From NCBI RefSeq assembly GCF_030463535.1, contig NC_132878.1, positions 25,244,925 to 25,308,924 on the forward strand: a stretch of DNA of 64,000 bases, read 5' to 3'. Every line of letters begins with the position of its first letter. Within the stretch, counting starts at the first letter, position 1. The translations under genes were made by a program, and so were the position numbers. Below are positions 36,200 to 52,209 of this stretch, one piece after another. A model generated the notes under the pieces. That model did no database searches. It had not been told where the DNA came from and saw nothing but the letters and a program-made list of their open reading frames with translations. Source of the DNA: Salminus brasiliensis. Lineage: Eukaryota > Chordata > Actinopteri > Characiformes > Bryconidae.

Positions 36200-36680
36200 C
36201 TGAAACTGGGCAGGGGTGAATGGAAATTAAAAATTGAGCTCCTAATAGGAATCTTCAGTTCCACCTGTTTTATTTATTAATAAGCAGACAGGTAAAGTCA
36301 CTCCAATAATTAAATTACAATAACTTCAGTCTATTACCTGCTTAGTCTTTTTCATAACATTACAAACTGTAGTTACTTGAGCTTTTAACCGATCCACTGA
36401 AACACTTTGTCCTGTGTGTGAGTTTCAGTGTCGGGACCAAAAGTGAAAGCTAAAACCAAAACTGAAATATAAACAAATATATAAAATTCTATATGTATAG
36501 ACTACTTACCAATGCAGAAATATCAGAATTATCATGCAAAACACCCAGTCAGCAGGCCTGGATATTAAATAAATGTTTTTCTAAACAGTAAATAAAAAGT
36601 CTTAAGGTAATCCAGGGAGAATCGAGTTTCTATATTGTACATGTGCGCTTCCGGTGTATGACGTCATGTTTCCAAAGGGG
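36200..36680 (-). promoter_or_regulatory. rnf214: rnf214 promoter and untranslated first exon (predicted)
   Basis: Upstream of the start codon an acceptor (TTTCAG, ending at 36200) lies eight bases before the ATG. A matching donor GTAAGT occurs at 36509 on the minus strand. That makes about 36510-36650 a likely untranslated exon. Just beyond it are an ETS/GABP-type site (CCGGAAGCG on minus, 36646-36654) and a perfect CRE TGACGTCA (36659-36666), a pair typical of TATA-less housekeeping promoters. Confidence 0.55.
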
Positions 36681-36751
36681 AACTTTTCTTTTGCCTTTTA
36701 GGTTCAATTTATGAATAAATAGTTAATTAACTATATAATTATATTATTAAT

Positions 36752-36867
36752 TATAGTACATAATAGTATAGTATAGTACAGTACAGTATAGTAAGATTCA
36801 GCCATTAATTATATAATTCATTAATGGCTGAATCTTACTGTACTGTACTATACTATTATGTACTATA
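36752..36867. repeat. Long hairpin upstream of rnf214
   Basis: Arms 36752-36809 and 36820-36867 are reverse complements apart from two 5-base TATAG insertions in the left arm, with a 10-base loop. The right arm runs into a degenerate TACTATACTG-like array to about 36980. It lies about 90 bases beyond the CRE of the rnf214 promoter. Confidence 0.85.
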
Positions 36868-37133
36868 CTGTACTGTGCTATACTGCACTATACTATGCTA
36901 TTCTATACTACACTGTACAGTAATATTCTATACTGAACTGTACTATAACATACTATGCTATACTATACTGTACCATGTAATAATGCCAATAATAATAATA
37001 ATAATGATGTAATATAAAATATACATTATTACTCTGTACATTTAATATTCTATAACCATCTCATCACTGTTACACAAAACCCAATTATTTCAGTTTGTTT
37101 CCCATTTTCCCTTTGTGACATAAAGTGAATGTG

Positions 37134-37305
37134 GCAGTTGTTCATTGCATTGTGTCCAAATTTCATATTAAATGGACCAACAGAAATAATGAAAAAAAAA
37201 AAAAGAATTTACATTGACTTCCATTGACAGCTAAGAAGGTTTTTCCCATCTACTATAAAGATGACATTTTGGAGATACAAGGTTTTTTGCATGTCAGTTA
37301 TTTTA
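37134..37305. repeat. Dispersed AT-rich repeat, copy 3
   Basis: It shares the TTCATATTAAATGGACCAAC, AGAAATAATG, GACTTCCATTGACAGCTAAG and GACATTTTGGAGATACAAGG blocks with the copies at 640 and 3805. Confidence 0.6.
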
Positions 37306-37619
37306 TTGTTTACCATTAAAAAGGCTGTTGGGGGGATGGTGGTTAGCAGTTTAGAGAACACTTGTGTGTACAGGGACAAATAAAAAGCTCATACAGACTG
37401 AACTGCACAGCCTTGCCTGCAGGCCAAATGTTCTTTGTCTTAACAGCAGTCTCCTTCTTACTCACTTTTCACATCAAGTCATTGTATTAGAGTGAACTAT
37501 ATCGTGTGTCCACCCGTTTGTGGTATTCTTCATCCTTTTGCTAATTTTAGTGGTTTTCCAATCAGTTCAGCATAAAGCAATTATACCAACTTTGTGATTA
37601 GCAGTGGCTGTGTTCGAAT

Positions 37620-37894
37620 AGTTGAATCAAAGGTAAAAGTGCACATATTTGTCACTGCACAGCAAAATGTGTCCTCCGCATTTAACCCATCTGTGTGGTA
37701 GTGAACACACACACGTGATCTAGGGGCAGTGAGTACACACAGCGGTGAGCAGCCAAATCCAGCGCCCAGGGAGCAGAGAGGGTAAAGGGCCTTGCTCAAG
37801 GGCCCAACAGTGGCAGCTTGCCAATGCCCGGGAATCGAACCCACAACCCTGTTCTCGATAACCCAACGCTCTAACCACTGAGCCACCACTGCCC
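37620..37894 (-). mobile_element. tRNA-derived SINE, copy 1
   Basis: Read on minus it begins GGGCAGTGGTGGCTCAGTGG (A-box) and has the B-box GGGTTCGATTCC near 37835, followed by a unique body and a tail. The internal Pol III promoter is seen. This matches the general layout of fish tRNA-type SINEs. Confidence 0.8.
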
Positions 37895-38308
37895 ACACAT
37901 CTTTATTGCTCTGCTTTCCTTGATTTGACCTGATTTCCAGTCTGTGATCAAGAAAAACAGATAGGAGACATTTTATTTAACTCTTATTGGGACTTAGAGG
38001 TGTTTTTGTCCAGTCAGGGAATTAAACCCTACAGCGCTGCAATATTGACATAGTTCAGTGCTGTTTTGGTGCGGTTGGGTGTGTATAAAGTGCCTTCACA
38101 CGCTGTAACTCCGTAATGTGAGAAACGGGGCAAACTTGACTGGTACACTGACCAGAAAGCGCAAGACACAAAATCACAAGTGTGAACTGGGCTTCACAGT
38201 GTCACTGAGTGGCCAGAGCCAGATTTCATTTCTGTCACATTTAAACAGCAGGTGGCAGCACAACAACTCCTTCACTATGGGATGACTTTGCAGATCATTG
38301 CTCACATG

Positions 38309-38746
38309 TCCAAAGATTTGTGGACGCCCTTTCCTAATAGTGAATTAGCTAATCTAAGGTGCATCTACTGCTGACATGTGTTTAAAAGCACACACACACA
38401 GTTTGTATAATCTCCATCGAAAAATTATATGTAATAAGTAACAGGACACCAAGGTCACAGTGAGGTGAATAAAGCCCTGTGTTGGGCTGTGAAGCAGTGG
38501 AACTAGGTTTTTGGAGAGATGAAGCTCCAGCCAATACCTTTGAGATGAGTTGGAGTGCTAGCACTAATCATCTACATAAGTACCTGACCTCACTAATGCT
38601 CCTGCAGCTGAATGCAATCAAATCATCACAGCCATGTTCCAAAAATAAGTGAAAAGTAGAGGAAAGTACTCCCTTTTAATAGTCTTGATTCTGAAAAAAA
38701 AAAAACGTTGGATAAGCAAGTGTCCACAAACTATTGGCTATGTATT
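38309..38746 (+). mobile_element. Tc1-like transposon, internally deleted
   Basis: The left terminal sequence TTTGTGGACGCCCTTTCCTA and the right end TGTCCACAAACTATTGGC are inverted. Internal plus-strand text (CTGACCTCACTAATGCTCCT, GCAGCTGAATGCAATCAAAT) matches the C-terminal coding of a fish Tc1 family. Same family as 10520-10808. Confidence 0.7.
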
Positions 38747-38749
38747 GTG

Positions 38750-39693
38750 GAAGTGTATTGTTTTTATGTGTATAATAAAACTAATAATGATAATAACAGC
38801 AAAATTATTTTAGCATAGTGTCATTTATTATTCTTTATAATGAGGCCCTAATGGAAATATCATGCTAGCTGTGAAATGTTCTATACAACTGCATTACAAC
38901 TATACTGAACCATTAAACCTGATTTCATACAGGGTGCAGTGAATTGAAGGAAGCAGGTTTGAGTGCACAGCAGGAGAGCAGGAAGGAACCTGAGTCGGGC
39001 CAGAAGAATGCCTCCAGGCTCCTGCTGTGGTCAGACAAAGAGATGACACACAGAAGAGGAAGGAAGTAAGGAAGGATGAAGAAAAAAACGGGTAAGAGGA
39101 TGACGTGAAGAGTTTACAACATGCATTGAGCAGATGCCTTTTGCTCATTACTACTGAAGCCATAAATCCTCAAGTGATCCAGAGAGAGAGAGAGAGCGAG
39201 AGAGACTGGAGTAGTATGTGTGAAGTGATTTCTCTAGCATAGTCAAATCTGTGAAGGTCAAAAACAGTACAAAATATATTAATATCTATAGCATTTCAAT
39301 CATAAAATATGACTAATGCAGAATAATTTAAAAAGTTCTTATACAGAAACTAAGCAGTGAAAGCTAGTTTTTAGTCTCAGACTGCAGCAGTTTAGCTCTG
39401 CCCATTCGCCCCGAAGTTATAAGCAGTGTTTCAGCCTGGACCTCTTTTTGAATTAATCAGAGCAGAGGTCATTTCATACATCAGTCTCCCGGGTACAGTA
39501 ACAAAAACAGACTGTTTAATTCTAGGGAATGAAGAGTGTTTATCTTCCTAAAGTTCCTTCTATTCTTTTCAAGCCTTGTGGATGAACACTGGTCAAAGAT
39601 AATTATAATCAATGTCATTAGATGTAATGATATAATAAATAGTCGTATTCTAGGTTATGTTCAAGACAAGGAGGGAGAAACTGAACACACTCA

Positions 39694-39735
<42 letters not shown>

Positions 39736-42170
39736 AAGATAAGAAAATACATCCTTTTAGTTGAAGCTTGTGATGCCACTCCTGTAGCCAGGAGTCCTAG
39801 TCCCTCTCTGGGTGGGTAAGTGTGGGCATCTGGTAGCTGAGGTCACAGAAGTGTCAGTTAGTGTTCTCCTACAATGACGTTGCATTAGCAATAGTTTGGC
39901 TCCATGTGACTTTGATAAAAGACATGCTAACCTTCACCCAGTGTAGTAGTATTGTGTGATCGGAAGAGTCCTAGCTAGAAGATGGGAATGGGAAGCGCAT
40001 GTGAAGACATAGTTTCACTCCCTAATCTAAAGTCTAAATACAGCCAATGTATGTTTAGAGTTTAAAGTTCTCCTATTCAGTTTTGCACTGGAGCTACACG
40101 GCCAACGGGAAATGTATATAGGCCATTAGCTTGGATGCTAGTTAACCACATTTTGTGTATTTGCTAATTCTAGGCTTAACGCAACCGTGTTACTTTCAGC
40201 TATGTCACTAATTTAACCTACTGCCAGCAAAATAGTAATAATAATACTGTTTTAACACATTTCCTGAATAGTTAAATATGTATTTTGATTTGATTAAGTG
40301 CTGAAAACTGTTTAAAATGTAATTATATTAAATTTAATTAAACATAGTTAAAAGTTACAAAGGCTAAGCAACCCCTCGGCTGTGAAATCACCTATATAAT
40401 CTTCTGTAACTCTAATGTTACCGAAGCACAGTTATGATGTGTCTTCTACCCAAACCTGCTTATAGCCATCAATTATACTTGCCTCAAGCTGGAGCGTTGT
40501 TGTGGTTGTGAAATGTAGTATCTGACCCTGAGTAGCACACTGTTATCTATAAACATGGACAGTGACAAGTACAGACAAAATACAGGCTTCAAGGTGGTGC
40601 TGCTACTGTTTTTTTAGCTTTCTTGTATCTGGTTTTAGAGACACCGTTTTATCATACTTGGGTCATTTTGATGTTTTGCCAAATTATCACTTTAACCTTT
40701 GACCATAGAGGCATTCTACACAGATGTTCCTTAATTTAGAGTCATTTCAGAGTCATTCAAAGAATTGATGGTGAATGTACAATCGTTCTGTAGGAAACCA
40801 AGCTGGAACTGGGTGCTGCTTTGTGAATTCCTGCTGATAAACCGTGCTGTAATGTAGAAGCAGGTATAAGTAGAAGGGTAGATGAATGCATTACTTGATG
40901 TTCTTAAAATGAGAGAGTCTTCTTTGCGTGTTAGCAGTGTCATATACTGTTATGCATACACACAACCCATTGCTACGAAACAGCAGAGTCAGAGATAAGG
41001 GTGCACAGAGTGAGCAAAGGCCTCACTGCGCTTTACACACTTTCCAAACATCTTGAAGCATTTTTTCCCCCTCTCTGATCTGTTTATTTATAGCAGCTCC
41101 GCCCCTTCGGCTCTTGGTTAGAAATAAAAGTTGAAGTTGTCAATCCTAAACCCACTCTCTCTTCCCCTATATCTTGGTTTCTCTATCTTACCCCTGTCCC
41201 TATTTATACTGACTGCAATGGCAAAAAAAAAAGCCACACCAAAGGGCAAACCCAGATGAAGTGATAGTAGAACTTTCTTTGGAGTGGAAAGGGCTGGAAG
41301 TGGGGGCTGCCTTGTGTTCCCTATCTGATGATTGTAATGTCTTGTAAATTCCTGTGTTCTTATGTAATAGTGGGAAAAATTATAAACTCATAATTACTTC
41401 AGGCTTGGTCTAATCCTCTGAAAGATTTTCATAGGAGAATTCCCAGTGATAAGATCCATGTATGATGAGGCCAAAGCCTCAACTTAAAGCAGTAGACAAG
41501 AAAAGCTCATTTGTAAGCTCATCAGTTAACACAGGCACTTCTCATAGTATGGACCTATGATTCCATCAACCTTCTGCACAGATTTTGCTGCCCCGCAGCT
41601 CAGTTCCACGGAACTGACTTTTTAAGATAAAACCATTTTACGTAATGCTGTCATTTCTTGTGAAATTAAAACCACAGCTGTTTTGGTTTATCAATATAAA
41701 AAATCAACTGACACCTCTAATCTCTAATTTCATGTAAGTCGTAAATTCTGTAATGTGGTCTTTATAAACGTCCCCATAATCTACTGATCAGAATGTTCTG
41801 TTCATTTGATTTGATTAGTTTATTTGGGAGCCGTTGAGCAAGAGATGCAGCTTCTCTAAGCTGTTGAAGGACTCTCCATTCAAAGTGACTGCAGCCTTTT
41901 CTGGACATCTCTCTGTAAGTGCTGAAAAGAGGCATCGTTCCTTATAAAAATACTCTGTTCTCATCCTCGGTCAAGCTCCACCTCTCTGCTGTGTTGACTA
42001 GGTTTGTTTTGCTGCTTCCCAAACTGCACACTTCTACACTTCATTCACTACACTAACGAGTTCACTTCTAATGGTGAAACACCATGTTTAATGCACTGTT
42101 TACAGTTGCAATCTAAAACATTTAACTTATTAGTATTTAACTTTAAATATTATTTAAATATTATAATATT
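38750..42170. other. Gene-free interval
   Basis: No exon was recognised. It contains a (CA)n tract at 39691-39731 and a segment at 40780-40900 that reappears at 43125-43240. The rest is unremarkable AT-rich DNA. Confidence 0.5.
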
Positions 42171-42179
42171 TACGTTGAC

Positions 42180-42640
42180 TGTGATAGCCACTCCAGAATC
42201 TTCCAGGACTTCTTCTGAAACTAAGCCTTGGTGGACTTGGAGACATGCTTGGGGTCATTGTCATATTAGAAGGTCCAGTGACAACCAAGCTTCAGCCTCC
42301 TCACAGAAGGCATGATGTTTTCTACTGGGATTTTCTACTTGGGATACTTGATTGAATCCATCTTGGCCTGCACATGCTGTAGGTTTCCAGTGCTTCCAGA
42401 GGAAGCAAAGCAGCCCATGCTGCACTGTAGACAGGGCATTATTTTTAGCATAGGCTTTATTCTCCGATCTCCAGACATATGGTTGATCCATTTGTTTCAT
42501 CGCTCCACAAAACAGAATCCCAAAACTTATTTCCATGGTTTTTGCAGAACTCTCTTGACTTGTAACTTGCAAATGTTCAAATGTCACAGTCAACAACCCC
42601 CTAGCCAGTCCTGGTACTTGATGTCAAGCACACCATGCAA
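42180..42640 (-). mobile_element. Tc1-like transposon relic
   Basis: The plus-strand text CTTGGTGGACTTGGAGACAT-GCTTGGGGTCATTG is the reverse of the Tc1 segment N-D-P-K-H-x-S-K-S. Farther right are the matching body blocks (ATCTCCAGACATATGGTTGA, CGCTCCACAAAACAGAATCC). A minus-strand frame of 111 codons spans it with shifted parts. The exact family was not identified. Confidence 0.55.
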
Positions 42641-43708
42641 CTAATCCTTGTTGAATAATGCTGAGCGGTCAAATAAAGTGCCATTTTGTGTTTGGAGAAA
42701 ACACTTTATTTAAATTGATCTGGTTTGATTGGTTTATTGAAAACAGCTGAAGATTTTGGGAGTTGGATAATTTTTAATGCAACTGTAGCGTGGTAGTGTG
42801 AGGTTTGGGATGCAGCCTTTGTGTACAAGGCATTTCAGGGACATCTGTCACAAAACTTTTGCTTAAATGTGTTATTTTGTCCAATGCAGTGGCCATTAGG
42901 TGTGTTTCTAATTTCTTCTTCCAGTCTAATTTATTTTCTGTTAGCCTTGTAGCTCCAGTGAAAAAACTAAAGAACCCCATTAAATTGGTGCACAAAGCAA
43001 AGATACAGAGATTTGTTCACTTGAGTCTCAATTTTCAAAATCATTTTTTTATTAAGAATCAATATACAATGTACAAACCTGCAAAGATCAAGAAATTAGC
43101 ATTAGGCTAATCTGAGATGAGATGGTTTCTGTAGGAAACAAAGCAGGAACTGAGCGCTGCTTTACTAATTCCAGCTGTAAAATTGTGTTCTAATGGAATG
43201 AGTAGAAGATAGGATTACATGAGTTGTTGGATGTGTTATTGGATGCTTTAAAGAAGACAAAAAAGGTACAAACTACCACAGGTTATGTGTATAAAGATTA
43301 GAAATTGGTGTGTTTTTTACTGTGTGACATAAGCAGCGGATACTGCGTCTCATGCTAAACCAATTAGCTACATCTAAGCAGAGCTGCATCTAGAGACCAC
43401 CAGGAACAGATCAGCTCTAGCTGCACATAACAAACGAATACTAAACCTTCCATGTTTTTTGTTCAAAACAACATAAAATATTTTCATGTTTCAATATTCA
43501 AATATTGTTCATTTAAAACCTTAATATTCAAATAGCAAAGACAGTGTGACTGGCCTTCCCTAGCCTGTTGGTGTTACGGGTGTTTGTGTGTCTGCATGTG
43601 TTTTGGTCCCTGTTACTGTCCAGTTCATTTCCATGGAAGAGGAGAGTCGTGGTGTCTGTTTGGTCCTTGCTGATTGGCCAGGAGAAAAAAGATGAAAGGT
43701 CCCGACCC

Positions 43709-46898
<3,190 letters not shown>

Positions 46899-47071
46899 TT
46901 AAAACAACATGTTCTGATTGGCTGACCTGTATTGTGCCTCATTTAAACAACATTCCAGCATGAGTCCATTTTCTGCCAAAATAGCCCGATTAGAATTCAT
47001 CATGGCTGTGATGTCAATCATGACTGCATTGACATGCAATGACCATTCAGCCACCAGCACCTTTGCCTCCA

Positions 47072-47100
47072 TCCATCCATCCATCCATCCATCCATCCAT
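47072..47100. repeat. (ATCC)n microsatellite
   Basis: About seven ATCC units, in the first intron of tagln. Confidence 0.9.
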
Positions 47101-47140
47101 GTATGTTTCAGCCCTCTGTTGCTTATTCAGCAAACAGTAA

Positions 47141-47518
47141 CACTTTACTTGGACGATTCATTATAGATGCCTCGTAGAGGCTCACCTGACATTCAACTAA
47201 CATTCAGCTGAATGCCTATTAAATGCAACTGAACTCTAAGCTGAATGTAAATGAGTGTCTACTGAATGTAACCCTGCACCTAACCCTAACCTTAACCGTA
47301 CCCATGAATCAGCCCTAAACCCTAACATTAACCTTACACTTTTTGTGGTTAGGATTTGGGTTAGATTTAAGGTTTAGGTTAAGGTTAGGGATAGGGTTAG
47401 ATGCAGGGTTACATTCACCTTAGATTTCAGTTGCATTTAATAGATATTCGATGAATGGTAGTTGAATGTTAGCTGAGCATCTACAAGGCCCATATAATGG
47501 ATCATCCAAGTAAAGTGA
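47141..47518. mobile_element. Foldback MITE with telomere-like core
   Basis: The ends CACTTTACTTGGACGATTCA and the reverse complement of 47488-47518 match closely, and the similarity goes on inward through nearly the full half-length. The inner arms carry CCCTAACCTTAACC on one side and GGTTAAGGTTAGGG on the other. No coding sequence. It lies in tagln intron 1. Confidence 0.8.
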
Positions 47519-48137
47519 AACCCAGTAAACGTTAATACAAAGCAGCACATCATTTAGGAGGTCTTAAAGGTATGGTACACTGTTAAAAAGGATGATTTAA
47601 GGGTTAATTCTTAAAGGCAATGACTATTTAGAGATGCAAGTCATTTCAATCTAAAAATGGTAATTTACCCGGTAGTATTGTTCTTCACATACAAGGAAAG
47701 CTTCTAGTACATGGTTTAAAAATCATATTTAAAAAATTGGTTCTATATAGAAACAATAAGAGTCCAATAACCTATTTTTTTTTTCCTAAAGTGTAACACA
47801 CATCAACCTTTTAAACTGTGAGGGATGAAGAGAGTTTGGGAACTGTTCTTGGTGCGTAAACTGAACAGACTTTATAACAAGACTTGTTAAAAGACGTTTA
47901 CAGATTGCTGCTCTCTTGTTGCGGTCTATGTGATGACATTGAGAAGCTTCTGAGGCCATTACAAACACACACACACACACACACATTTGCACATCATATG
48001 CATTACTTCTCTAAGAAGTCAAGGCAATTTGTTTAGGACTGTACTGGATCATCTCAGTGTTTTCTCTGAGCTTAAGTATTTACTCATTGCTTTACACACA
48101 CACATGAGAAAAAGTGAACTGCATAAGTAATGTGTAG

Positions 48138-48168
<31 letters not shown>

Positions 48169-50132
48169 TGAGAGGCCTTCTGGTTGACTGAGCATGCAGC
48201 ACACACCCTCCAAACTGGCCCGCAGTCAGTAAACTATGTAATCAGAAACTGCTGATCTGTGTATGTGTGTGTGTGTGTGTCTGTCTGTTAAAAACAGGAT
48301 TTGGGCTGGTACATTTTCCCAGAGGGAGGTGGGAACTCACAATCATCAGATATCGTTGCATGAAATTTTTAAATAGTAATCATATTTAATGTGGGTGTGA
48401 CATTCTGTCCAACACAAGCTCATATATTAAAACCAGTAAACGAAACAATGAAAGAGAGAGAGCGAGGGACAGAGAGAAAGAGAAGCTGACTTGAAAATCC
48501 CAGTAAAATACCATAAGAAGTTATTCTCACTGTAATTTGTGCACGTATATGTGCACATGTATATGTCATTTTCTGTTTACATCACTTGATTCATATTCTG
48601 CATCGACAGGCTGAAATCTATAATTCCGACTTTTCCTGTTTGTTTCAATGTCAAAACACAACTGGACCCAGATTACACCCCTGCAGAACCCCACTTCAGA
48701 GAGGGTGAATTGGCAGGGCAGGATGCATCCATAGTAATGTTTGCTTCCCCCAATAATGAAATGAAACTCCCTTTTGCATGGGTGGGGAGAGTTTCAGGGG
48801 GTTCCCTCAAGGGAAGGGAATGAAATTAGTCAACAACAAACAAAATGTTTTTTTGTTTGCCTCAACATTCATTACATTCTGAGTAACACCAGAGGAATGA
48901 TTCATCAGAATACCATTCATTACCAAGAGATAACGGACATCCTCCTGTAAATATCTGCCATCCGCTACTACGAGCTAGCAGACACTGTTAAATAGTCCTC
49001 TCTCACGGTAGAGGAACATTAACCCTTACAGTCATTGTTATTGTTTTCCCATACTATTGCAAGGGAGTTACATCAGTAATTATCAAATTAATAATAATTT
49101 AAACATGGGCTAAAGTACATCACGGAGCTATGTGAAGCCTGAATTGCGTTCCTATTTTTGTCCATTTTATGGATAAACGTGTGGCTATAAGCTTCCATTA
49201 ATATTAGCCTCTGTAGCTACAATGAAATAAAAAAGGAAGGAAGCGATCAACACAAACATGACTTGGTCAGTTGACTGCATTTAAGGTCATGGTGAAATTC
49301 TGTAAATGTGTTGCTCTTGACCATGTGAACAAAACCGATGTTTGTACAGAAATCCTCTCATGACTTAGAACCACACAACATCATGAAGCATCAAGCCAGA
49401 GCCAAAGAGGGCCGCATTGCTCTGCTTAGAGCTGGCCCATTAGGGGTCAGAGGCCATTTAATCATTGACCAAAGCCTCAGGGGTGGAGTCCTGCTCCTGC
49501 CTGTTTTTGGGCCAATTATTTAGAGCCTCCTCCCTTCTTTTTTCTTTGTTCATTTGTGAGGAGCAATCACCCAAAGGTCAATATGTCAGTGTTAGCCACC
49601 TAGCTCATTTTAACAGTAGTCTTTGAAGCCTGGTAACTCTGTCTCAAACTACTCTAATAAAAACAACAACAGATAAACGAAATATTATTATGTCCTTTAT
49701 CCTGTCTTATTTCTTTTATTCTGTTTTGCATTTCTCTGAACTCAAATGAACTCACATGACATCACTCTTCCTGCCGGTGTGCTGACGTATAGTCGTATAA
49801 GGGCATGATTCTACAGGTCCTGCCTGAGTGTGTGGACGAAATGGGGCGTGCCTGTGTTTCTTGAGGTGAACACCTGAAGCACTGAAAGCCTCGTTGGCCT
49901 TGTTTGTCTTCCATACAGCGTGTGAGCGTTTTCCATCAGCATCACACAGAACCTGCTGGACAGCGATGTAAAGTTGTTTTGCCACTACATTTAACTACAA
50001 ATCAACTGTGTGTGTGTGTGTGTGTGTGTGTGAGGGAGAAAGAGAAAGAGACAGAAAGCTATGTTGCAATATCCTCTTTCTAGGCCTGTCCCATCCTGTA
50101 AAATAGCCAGTGTTGGTGTGTGTGTGTGTGTG

Positions 50133-50183
<51 letters not shown>

Positions 50184-50271
50184 TTTAATTTATTTACTTT
50201 ATTGTTTGAGTGGCTTGGGTGTTCCCTCTGCTCATATGTACTTGTTGTCTTAAGTTTGGCCTTCTAAGTGG

Positions 50272-50321
<50 letters not shown>

Positions 50322-50415
50322 AAGCTCAGCCAGAACTATAAAACATCTATAAACATGCAGTTCATGAGTTATGATGGCCCAGCATTGCTTTGCTGAACTT
50401 ACTCACACACTCACA

Positions 50416-50418
<3 letters not shown>

Positions 50419-50479
<61 letters not shown>
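50419..50479. repeat. (CA)n microsatellite
   Basis: About 30 uninterrupted CA units; another (CA)n of 20 or more units lies at 50277-50319. Confidence 0.95.
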
Positions 50480-50480
<1 letters not shown>

Positions 50481-51229
50481 GTGATTACACAATCCTCTGA
50501 TAGGCCTCAGCAGGCATAAGAATGCAATGTCTGTGAGTGAGCTGATAAACGTTAACAGCAGAACTGTGTGTTCCATGTGTTTACTCACATACAATAAACC
50601 TTAAGCCTTCAATCTATGATCGTATTTATCGCCCCCCCTTCGCCAGCACCACCTCTACCCCCAAGCTTAACTGTAGTCAGTCAGTGTGTCTAAAGTGAAC
50701 CTGCTACAAACTACAAGTCTAATGTAGCTAACTAGTACTACAAGCTATAGGCTTTCTGATTTCAGCAGAATCAATGATTGAGTTTGTTCTGCATTTGTTT
50801 TTGTAGCGTTTCTTTTAAGATTTGATTGCATTCAGGGCGTTAGTAAAGTAAGGACATTGGATGATCACCACCCCACCTCATCTTCCACTCCCCAATTCAT
50901 CCCAAAAATGTTGGATAAAGGGGGGCTTTATACCTCTCTAGCCCATACCTGGCATTAAGCATGGTGCCATGGAGTCCCATTCTACTGGCAATGCTTCTCT
51001 ACAAGGGCTAGACAAGCTGTGTGTGTGCATTTGCACATCTGTGCCAGCAAGGAGTGCAGTTCGAAGTAGCTGAATGCATTTATTAGTGTCCACCAACTTT
51101 TGGATATGTAGCGTATACATGTGCGCAGGGGTGGTTGCAATGGAATGTGGGGAGTAGGGGGTTGTGGTTTGGTACTCCCTTCCTGAAATGAAAATGTGCA
51201 GAGTGGGATGTCCGTTAAGACAGTGAAGA

Positions 51230-51535
51230 GAAAGTGAGAGAGAGAGAGACAGAGAGACATATATTGATAGAGAGAGAGAGACATTAAGATAACGGAGAGC
51301 GAGAGAGATATTAAAATAGACAGAGAGAAAGAGAGAGAGACAGACAGACACAAACTGATAAAGTGAAAAACAGAGATACTGGGAGATAGAGATTAAGATA
51401 TTGGAGAGGTAGAGGCAGACAGACGGACTGATAGAGAGAGAGACAGAGAGAGAAGGCCATTAATGATGAAGTGAATGAGTTATAGAAAGAGAGGGGAGGA
51501 AAGAGAGAGAGCAGAGGGAGAAAGAGACACACAGA

Positions 51536-51583
<48 letters not shown>
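51230..51583. repeat. GA-rich simple-sequence zone
   Basis: Short imperfect GA, GACA and GATA blocks lead into a perfect (GA)n run at 51540-51583. Open frames across it are low-complexity artefacts. Confidence 0.9.
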
Positions 51584-51585
<2 letters not shown>

Positions 51586-52209
51586 CCTACAAGGGAAATA
51601 TCTGAGTTTATTCAATTTTGTAGAGTGAATTAATCCGGAACACCATGTGCAAGTGTGTGCTGGAGAAATCAGGAGGTTACAAAGTGTGTGTGTGTGTGTG
51701 TAGGTGTGTGTGTGTGACAAGAGCGAAGGAGAAATAAAGAGAGGAATCTTGTTCTTGTAACATTTCAGCTGCCAATGCAAACTTTACCCATGAATTCCCC
51801 CCGAAACACACACACACATTCTCTGTCTTGTTGGCTAGGCCTCTCAACAGGCACTAACAAGCAGAGGAATGTGGCGAGCACAGGAGACGGGAAATAAAGC
51901 TGAAACTATCAGATGACCGGTCAGGGTGGGGAGGATGATGTTAGTTAGATTTTTAGTCTTAAATCTCAGATCCTGAACTTCATTTCCACCTTCATCCACT
52001 AAAGCAGCTTCACTTCTTACATTTAACACTGATTTCCTCATTACCTGAAAACACAGCACTGGTTACAGACCTGAACACTATGTACACACCCTACTATACA
52101 CTACAGTGTGGGTCTAGATGTATGTATGTATGTATGTGTATGTGTGTGTGTATGTACATAACCTACAGCTGCATCACTGTGGATTAACAGTAATAGAACG
52201 TTAACATAC

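Larger units (their letters stand above)
47540..52200. other. Rest of tagln first intron (presumed)
   Basis: No coding exon found. It carries many (CA/TG)n tracts (47966-47984, 48139-48160, 50010-50031, 50108-50166, 50277-50319, 50419-50479), a GA-rich zone (51230-51583) and Tc1 scraps near 50950-51120. Regulatory elements for smooth-muscle expression may lie here but were not identified. Confidence 0.45.

Noticed and set aside
37830-37894. tRNA gene-like sequence with A and B boxes
   Set aside because: The body and tail show a tRNA-derived SINE; a second diverged copy exists at 44135-44395.
42261-42644. 110-codon open frames on both strands
   Set aside because: Belong to a decayed Tc1-like transposon.
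49752-49985. 77-codon minus-strand open frame beginning MAKQLYIAVQQV
   Set aside because: Looks non-repetitive, but there are no splice partners, no family match and no coding bias I could judge; kept only as a remote possibility.
50938-51351. Ser/Leu-rich minus-strand open frames
   Set aside because: Translation of GA/CT simple sequence and a Tc1-type end.
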